Positions 57,201-64,000 of a stretch of 64,000 nt of DNA are shown in pieces. The position numbers and the translations under genes are program-made. The DNA is from Reticulitermes speratus. Taxonomy: Eukaryota; Arthropoda; Insecta; Blattodea; Rhinotermitidae. The stretch spans positions 7,182,001 to 7,246,000 of the forward strand of contig JAJKFL010000004.1 in NCBI GenBank assembly GCA_021186555.1, written 5' to 3'. The notes under the pieces were generated by a model. It saw nothing but the letters and a program-made list of their open reading frames with translations. It did not search any database and was not told the DNA's origin. Positions within the stretch are counted from its first letter, which is position 1; each line of letters begins with the position of its first letter.

Positions 57201-59650
57201 TGGGTCGCTTAAAGTACAGTTTCACGACACTGTCCAATAGCAAGCTTGTGGTAAGTGGGGCATAAAGTACAGATTTCACAATCATGCCCAGTTAGCAAGT
57301 ACTTTGTTACTGGGGCGATAAAGTACAATGTTGCAACACGTCCAGTTAGCGATCTGTGTACGTGGGTCTTAAAGTACAGATTTCAGCGACACTGCCCAAT
57401 TAGCAAGCTTTGTACGTGGGGTCGATAAAGTACAGATGTTAGCAACACTGCCCAGTTAGCGATCTGTGTACGTGGGGTCTTTAAAGTACAGATTTCAGCG
57501 ACACTGCCCAATTAGCAAGCTTTGTACGGGGGTCGATAAAGTACAGATGTTAGCAACACTGCCCAGTTAGCGATCTGTGTACGTGGGTCGATAAAGTACA
57601 GATGTTAGCAACACTCCTTGTTACGATCTGTGTTCGTGGGGTAGATAAAGTACAGATTTAGCAACGCTACCCAGTTACGATCTGTGCAGTGGGTCGATAA
57701 AGTACAGATGTTAGCAACACTGTCCAGTTAGCGATCTGTGTACGTGGGGTCTTTAAAGTACAGATTTCAGCGACACTGCCCAATTAGCAACTTTTTACGT
57801 GGGGTCGATAAAGTACAGATGTTAGCAACACTGCCTTGTTAGCGATCTGTGTACGTGGGGTCGATAAAGTACAGATGTTAGCAACACTGCCTTGTTAGCG
57901 ATCTGTAACGTGGGGTAGATAAAGTACAGATGTTAGCAACACTACCCAGTTAGCGATCTGTGCACGTGGGGTCGATAAAGTACAGATGTTAGCAACACTG
58001 TCCAGTTAGCGATCTGTGTACGTGGGGTCTTTAAAGTACAGATTTCAGCGACACTGCCCAATTAGCAAGCTTTGTACGTGGGGTCGATAAAGTACAGATG
58101 TTAGCAACACTGCCCAGTTAGCGATCTGTGCACGTGGGGTCGATAAAGTACAGATGTTAGCAACACTGTCCAGTTAGCGATCTGTGTACGTGGGGTCTTT
58201 AAAGTACAGATTTCAGCGACACTGCCCAATTAGCAAGCTTTGTACGTGGGGTCGATAAAGTACAGATGTTAGCAACACTACCCAGTTAGCGATCTGTGCA
58301 CGTGGGGTCGATAAAGTACAGATGGTAGCAACACTGCCTGTTAGCGAACTGTGCACGTGGGTCGATAAAGTACAGATGTTAGCAACACTGTCCAGTTAGC
58401 GATCTGTGTACGTGGGGTCTTTAAAGTACAGATTTCAGCGACACTGCCCAATTAGCAAGCTTTGTACGTGGGGTCGATAAAGTACAGATGTTAGCAACAC
58501 TACCCAGTTAGCGATCTGTGCACGTGGGGTCGATAAAGTACAGATGGTAAGCAACACTGCCTATGTTAGCGATCTGTGTTCGTGGGGTAGATAAAGTACA
58601 GATGTTAGCAACGCTACCCAGTTAGCGATCTGTGTACGTGGGGTCGATAAAGTACAGATGTTAGCAACACTGTCCAGTTAGCGATCTGTGTACGTGGGGT
58701 TTTAAAGTACAGATTTCAGCGACACTGCCCAATTAGCAAGCTTTTTACGTGGGGTCGATAAAGTACAGATGTTAGCAACACTACCCAGTTAGCGATCTGT
58801 GTACGTGGGGTCGATAAAGTACAGATGTTAGCAACACTGCCCAGTTAGCGATCTGTGTACGTGGGGTCGATAAAATACAGATGTTAGCGACACTGCCCAG
58901 TTAGCAAGCTTTGTACGTGGGGTCGATAAAGATTTTAATGTTACTGAAAAATGCCTGCCACAGTCCTACTTAAAGGCACCACAAAAGCCATTAATTTATT
59001 GGAGACCGTGACTGGAAACATGAATTGAGTCGGCTTGAACAGGTGTCACAATTGGTGGGGTTTCCGCAGTGGTAGAAAGACGAGAGGCGTTAGTCGAGTT
59101 AATGGATGAAGAGGCAATTAAAATTCGAAATAACTCTGTTATGCAGCACCATTGTTTAATCCATCAAGTTAACCTTTGTGCTATCTCCCTGGAGGCCGAA
59201 AACGTAAAACAGTTCTTGTAAAGCAGTCAGCCTTGTCTGGCCAAAGGCCTGAGCCACAGCGGATTTCAAGGTTTATTAAACAAACCAACTAAGGCACAAG
59301 AATTATTAACAAAGTCAGATATATTTGTAACCCCTACATACGTTTTTATATTCAACTCGAAAGCAAAGATCACTTAATTGATTCTATTTTTGATCACTTT
59401 AAGGCTTTCAAAATAAAATTACGTCTTTGGGAATCACAGCTGAAAAATAAGGAACTTGGCGCATTTTCCAAATCTGCTGAAGTGTAATGTTTGGGAATGT
59501 CAAACGTACGTCAGAATTACGTCGGGAACTAAAGGAAGAATTCGACACCAGGTTGTAACTGCTGGTTGTTGTGAATCTAATATTCGACCAGTTAGCTAAC
59601 AAATCCCAGTCTTTTGTGGGTCCGAATGGTTCGGTTCACCATCATGTTCA
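54291..59650 (+). mobile_element. Decayed hAT transposon split by a satellite array grown from its own coding sequence
   Basis: A CAGGGGTGTCCAATTCACGG start with GCGGCCCGCGG just inside is typical of hAT ends. The plus strand at 54495-54624 encodes SRQTMTCRICG and FGYYSLALDE, and the frame runs into the array as STDVSNTALLAICVRGVDK. After the array the frame resumes as DFNVTEKMPATVLLKG, TTKAINLLETV and, after breaks, MQHHCLIHQVNLCA, the hAT-type C-x2-H segment. The type resembles GTF2IRD2-like hAT transposases. N-terminal zinc finger and 3' terminal repeat were not found; the right boundary is approximate. Stops and frameshifts show it is inactive. Confidence 0.75.
54625..58931. repeat. 56-bp satellite array (about 77 units) derived from hAT transposase
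   Basis: Head-to-tail units of about 56 bp, each AAAGTACAGATGTTAGCAAC, then ACTGCC..GTTAGCGATC, then TGTGTACGTGGGGTCGAT. Variant classes include TGCCTTG, TGTCCAG, CTACCCAG and a form with TTTCAGCGAC and CAATTAGCAAGC that usually follows a unit ending GTCTTTAAAG. The unit is not a multiple of three, so it cannot code for a repeat protein in one frame. Units between about 56740 and 57360 are unusually broken by small indels. Confidence 0.97.
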
Positions 59651-60775
59651 CAACAGCCTGCCATTGGACCTTGCCCTAAACTACTTGAACCCCTCAAAGC
59701 AATATTTTTAATGCCCACTTTGTTATAATTCCCTCCATTCGTCTCTCACGTCTGAAGTAACAGTAATATGCCGTGTATAAATTGTAATACTCAAGAATTC
59801 TGTGTACAATTCTCCACCAAATTTGATATGTTAATTTAATTTATAATTTAGTTTGTATTTGTTAATCTTGTTACTGAGGAAAACCACGAAATATCCCAAT
59901 CAGGATAACTGGTGCGCCATCAGAATTTTCAAAACATACAGGTTCCCCCTCAGCTAACCTGCCCACTTTCATTCATTCAAAGTGTCAGTCACCGTTCAGT
60001 GCATTACGTCACAAGCAGCCGAAATTGTTGTTGAGGCACTGTATGGGAGCCATATGTAATTTTATTCATCTTACACAAGTTTGAGGTGTATGCCTTGGCG
60101 TAAATGACCCTTTATTTGACCCGTTCTGATGAGAAGAGGTCAATTTATGAAATATTTGTCAATTGACCTTGTTTGATTTCCCAAGCTACATACTGATACA
60201 TAAACCATCTAGTTGATTAAATCTGGAACTATACAGTGGGCATACCAGACGTGTCAGAACACAAAAAAAAAATTTGCAAATTGAGTGGCATCAGTAATTT
60301 TTTAAACTTCAACCAATGCAGCTGTAGACGCTGTTGATAATGAAGGGACACTGATTTCTGTACGATTTGTGATTCTACATAACGTGTTACGATGGCAAGG
60401 CACGTCAGTAAGTTGCTGACAGAAGAAAGAGCATACAGATGTAGGCAGTGAAACGTTACTTTGTCTTGTAGCCATAGCGTGATGTTCCTGTAACCACTTA
60501 CACAGAGATGGAAAGGACAAGAACACCTAGAGTGTAAAGGAACAGGTTCTAGGACCTAGACCTTAGGCACGTTCATGATGATGATGATGATGATGATGAT
60601 GATATATCTAATGTGTCAGTTTGGTCTTCAAGGTTGAGCCACATAATGTGTTTCCATGCGCATTGCACTCATCATCTTTACCCTAACAGTTCAAGTGTAG
60701 AGTCCACAGAAATTTTGGAAAAACTTCAAAATAGACACGGCTGAACTGTGAAAACTGAAATCACACATTTAGTAG
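59651..60775. other. Non-coding stretch right of the hAT element
   Basis: No gene recognised. A (GAT)n tract lies at about 60570-60602. The rest is unassigned. Confidence 0.4.
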
Positions 60776-60965
60776 AGTAGCTCAGTTAGTGTAGTCAATA
60801 CGCTACGGTCTGGACGACCGAGGAGTCTGGGTTCGATTCCCGGAAAGAGCTGAGAATTTTCTGTTTTTCATCCGGACTGTCACCGGAGTCCACCCAGCCT
60901 CCAATCCAGTCGGTAATGGGAGCTCTTTCCTCGCGTGTAAAGTGTCAAAGCCATGAAGGTTTTAA
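60776..60965 (+). repeat. tRNA-derived SINE related to family B
   Basis: A clear tRNA-like head with AGCTCAGTTAGTGTAGTC (A box region) and GGTTCGATTCCCGG (B box). Then comes a family B-like body with CCACCCAGCCTCCAATCC and GTAAAGTGTCAAAGCCATG. The head is better preserved than in other family B copies. Confidence 0.75.
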
Positions 60966-61090
60966 GACTGTTCTGCCCAGAAGATGGACAAAGCAGTTCT
61001 TCAGAAAGTTTGGTACCTTTCTACGAGACAACACGGGGTCACGTTCCAGAAGACAGCGATCTTCATTAAGGGAAATATTAGGGAGACAGC

Positions 61091-61352
61091 CGGTCCCAGT
61101 GGCCGTGCGGTCTAAGGCGTGGGTCTTCGGCCGCTCGCTTACTAGGATCGTGGTTTCGAATCCCACCGGGGCATGGATGTCTGTCTCTTGTGAGTGTTGT
61201 GTGTTGTCAGGTAGAGGTCTCTGCGACGAGCTGGTCCTCGTCCAGAGGAGTCCTACCGACTGTGGTGTGTCTCAAATGTGTGTGATCATGAAACCTCGAC
61301 GAAACGAGGAGGCCCAGGCCCATGTAGGGCTGTCGAGCCATAGGGGGGGGAA
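61091..61352 (+). repeat. SINE family A, full length
   Basis: TCCCAGTGGCCGTGCGGTC, GTTTCGAATCCCACC (B box), GAGGTCTCTGCGACGAGC and AGGGCTGTCGAGCCATAG follow each other as in the copy at 1978. It is among the least mutated copies in the window. Confidence 0.88.
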
Positions 61353-61899
61353 AATTAGGGAGACAGCTGTGAGGACAGAAAGGATTGTGTCACGTCGTAT
61401 CATATCGGCTCCGTATCATGTCCAATGGCGGGCCCTGATATTGGCAATACTGGTTCTTCCAGTCCTGCTGCTAGTTACATATACTGCAGCAGAATCATGT
61501 TTTGAAACGTGTTGACGCAGCTGAGTTACATATTTTAAATGTTACGATGCTTTTATGAACGTTACTTCAGCTGATACCATATCAAATCTAAGACGAATGT
61601 GTTTCGATATGCGCTGCGATGCGACACCGTGTGGTTTGGTATATGTGTATCAAAGTTTCGAACAAACCTGCTGCCTCCATTTTCAGGGTAGAAAAAGGCC
61701 CTTAAGATGCAAACATACTTCCGGCACGTCATCTGCACTTAGGCACATCTGTGAAAAGTCACCTTGTTACTCGTCTTTGGAAGAACTACAGTTCTCACAC
61801 ACAAGTTACGTACTGCATTGAATTTCGGCCTTTCGTATACCATTTTCTATTATTCGCGGGGTAGGATTAATTTATGTATCTGTGGAACTGCGCTCTAAT
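61353..61899. other. Unassigned stretch between SINEs
   Basis: About 550 bp with short open frames on the plus strand but no recognisable motif or repeat. Confidence 0.4.
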
Positions 61900-62103
61900 G
61901 GACCCAACGTCAATGACCTCAGGTGTTTGATGAATGCATATAAATGGACTGAGTGATGATAGGGGAAAACCTAAGTACTGAAAAAAAAATGGGCCCAATG
62001 CCACTTCATCCACCACAAACCCTACAAGGACTGTCCTGGGATTGAGTCCTGGGCTCTTCGGAGAGAAATCCACGACTAACCGCACCAACTGTAGCGCAGC
62101 CAT
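61900..62103 (-). repeat. SINE family C, decayed
   Basis: Shares with 21883-22140 the order GGGGAAAACC, AAGTACTG, CCCAATGCCACTTC, CACCACAAACCC and a worn B box GGGATTGAGTCC. It lies just left of the element at 62122. Confidence 0.7.
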
Positions 62104-62269
62104 CTAAAAAATCTTGAAATACAGGGTGAGCACAAGTGATGTAGACTGTTAGCGTATTTTGTTATGACGTAATCAGGCTAGAATATTGTTGAGCTGTCCG
62201 GAAAGAAGGAAGTGGGGAATGAAGTTGTTGGAAATGTATGTCAGTAAAATATGAATGGCTGGATTCAGA

Positions 62270-62600
62270 TCATGTTAGGACAATATGGCTGGATGTTATG
62301 GACATTAGGACAATATGGAGCTGGCATGTCAGGTAGTTTAAGACAATATGGCTGAATGCCAGTTAAGACAATATGGCTGAATGCCAGTTAAGACAATATG
62401 GCTGGATGTCAGTTAAGACAATATGGTTGAATGCAGTTAAGACAATATGGCTGGATGTCAGGACAATATGGCTGGATGTCAGAACAATATGGCTGGATGT
62501 CAGACAATAATGGCTGGATGTCAGGACAATATGGCTGGATGTCAGAACAATATGGCTGGATTCAGGACAATATGGCTGAATGTCAGTTAGGACAACACAT
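62270..62600. repeat. Short minisatellite, about 20-28 bp units
   Basis: About 14 irregular copies of AGGACAATATGGCTGGATGT with spacer variants (CAGTTA, CAG). The open frames through it (Q-Y-G-W-M-S repeats on plus, S-S-H-I-V-L-T repeats on minus) are by-products of the period and not genes. Confidence 0.9.
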
Positions 62601-63309
62601 GGTACAAATACAATAGAAGTACGAAATTTATGAAAATATTTAGACAAAGTAAGGTGTAAATGGGAAAATAAAGTAAGAAAAACAACGTAAAAATAAAAGC
62701 ATGTCAATGGAGGCGACTGTGCACGGTGCCAACCGGGTGTCAAACAATGGCCATTTCCACGAACAGTGTAATAAGAAGTGAACTCTGCATGTCACGTCAT
62801 ATCAGGCTAGATGCAACATCCGTACATTCGGATATTAAACTGAACTGATTGCAAAAGAGCGCCGGCAGGACTGTTTGCAAGGTGGCACGTTACCTACAGG
62901 ACGCGTAAAGTGGCCAGGTTATTTAAATGACAGTGCTGGGCAAGATAGTAACATACTTGTCGTTTAATTAAAATCCGTAAGACTGTAAGAATTGTACGAA
63001 ATTTAGTTTTTGCAGATTTCTGTTCTTTGATTTCATAAATTATTCAATGCCAAAATCCCAAGGGGTGTATGCACCACGCTGCACCTCGCTGCTAGTGTCC
63101 CTGGTTATAGACGTGACTTAAAATTATGGATATTGTCTATTGTCTTAGGCTAAAAATCCCACAGAGTTTTGGAGGCTGACTCTGCCTCTGTCAGAAAAAA
63201 AGATACTCTAACCCTGGACACCACAAACAAAATCTAGACCGGGTATATACACTCATAACGTCAAAACACACCTGCGAGAGATAACTGAACTACGCGAAGA
63301 ACAATTTAA

Positions 63310-63550
63310 ATTTTGAGGCGGGGTATTGCGACTCGGCCACGGGCTGGAGGGTCCGGGGTTCAAACTCCGGCAGGGGCAACAGGTTTTCTCTTTTCGAAAA
63401 CCGTTAAGACCGGCCCTCGAGCCCACCCAGCCTCCTATTCAATGGGTACCGGGGTTCCTTCCTGTGGTAAAGGTGGCTGGGGCGTGAAGTTGACGACGCA
63501 TCTCCATCTAATGCCGAGGTTAAGACTGAGTGGAGCTATACCTCTGTTAC
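63310..63550 (+). repeat. SINE family B, well preserved
   Basis: GGGTCCGGGGTTCAAACTCC (B box), AAACCGTTAAGACCGGCC, CACCCAGCCTCCTATTCAAT, GGTACCGGGGTTCC, GTAAAGGTGGCTGGGGCGTG and GACTGAGTGGAGCTATACC follow the family order. Confidence 0.85.
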
Positions 63551-64000
63551 TTTACAACTGAACTGAAAAATTCCTTTTCAGAAATACTGGAATTGAAAAG
63601 AAAACCGGATTCCTTCTAAATAATAATAAAATCCGCCGATGTTGAATTTGACAGTTGTAGTTGAATGTGTGGATGTTCGGATGTTATGTCGTGTGCCTGG
63701 TTGCTTCACAATAAAATATCATAATGGGAAAAACTATTCGTGCTCACCCTGTATATGTTCTGTGATCTGCATGGGGCACTTGCCGCTAGCGGCTGCTTAT
63801 TAGAGAACAATGTAGACAAAGGAAGCCCTAAATATCGTTTGCAACAGATGTCAAGTATTACACTAAATGGAATAATAGGAACTGTTAGAGCCACTGTAGG
63901 CTATAAGTGGTTCCTTATCCTTTTGTGTGTATTAATAGTCTGCCAGCCTATCTGCTGACCACGGTATTAGTCTCAATTGATCTAAATCAGTCTTTCTTTT

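Larger units (their letters stand above)
62122..63751. mobile_element. TIR element of 1.6 kb carrying a minisatellite and a SINE
   Basis: CAGGGTGAGCAC begins the element and GTGCTCACCCTG ends it, a perfect 12-bp inverted repeat, and TA flanks both ends. Beyond 12 bp the ends differ. No transposase frame is seen. Inside are the 21-bp-class minisatellite (62270-62600) and a family B SINE (63310-63550). The superfamily is uncertain; a TA duplication would fit Tc1/mariner. Confidence 0.6.

Noticed and set aside
54625-58931. CRISPR-like array
   Set aside because: There are no unique spacers; the whole 56-bp unit repeats and derives from a transposase frame. The genome is animal-like.
60916-61515. 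A 199-residue plus-strand open frame
   Set aside because: Most of it reads through a family B-like SINE and a family A SINE; no protein motif is seen.
62363-62743. Repeat protein with S-S-H-I-V-L-T units
   Set aside because: It is the minus-strand reading of an irregular minisatellite; the opposite strand is equally open with Q-Y-G-W-M-S units, and there are no flanking coding features.

Overview
The window looks like arthropod, probably insect, nuclear DNA. It is AT-rich, its genes are split by phase-consistent GT/AG introns of 0.1 to 2.9 kb, and it is littered with tRNA-derived SINEs and cut-and-paste transposon remnants. The repeat load and long introns would suit a polyneopteran such as a cockroach or termite, but that is a guess from style and not from a diagnostic sequence.

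Layout. 1-7.5 kb: the 5' part of a C2H2 zinc-finger gene on the minus strand (three exons, running off the left edge; possibly ZXD family). It stands head-to-head with a plus-strand DEAD-box helicase gene, 8.1-27.8 kb, which I reassembled as 11 exons and identify as DDX51 (Dbp73D/Dbp6 type, large-subunit ribosome biogenesis). The roughly 560 bp between their start codons is the likely shared promoter. 27.8-36.5 kb: intergenic, with pogo/Tigger-like miniature elements and a SINE. 36.6-41.3 and 48.4-54.0 kb: two minus-strand paralogues of the rolling stone family (multipass membrane proteins), each four exons with identical intron positions and phases, so a tandem duplication. 41.3-48.3 kb: a SINE-rich spacer. 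54.3-59.6 kb: a decayed hAT transposon interrupted by about 4.3 kb of 56-bp tandem repeats. 59.6-64 kb: SINEs and a 1.6-kb element with terminal inverted repeats holding a short minisatellite and a SINE.

Main discovery: the 56-bp array is made from the transposase reading frame of the hAT element that flanks it. The unit is the segment coding for STDVSNTALLAICVRGVDK. The transposase frame enters the array on the left and resumes in register on the right, and a shared AAAG sits at both ends of the expanded segment. A block of the array has itself been duplicated with an offset of about 1.8 kb. Second: a ten-copy 41-bp minisatellite in intron 1 of the second rolling-stone-like gene repeats CAGCTGATTGG, an E-box abutting an inverted CCAAT box. 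Third: the DDX51 gene model is clean except for one extra base in exon 5, one apparently missing base in exon 8, and an unusual AGAG acceptor at exon 11; these are either assembly indels or a damaged allele.

The three kinds of host gene show no common pathway. No RNA genes, CRISPR arrays or viral genes were supported; tRNA-like segments found here belong to SINEs.
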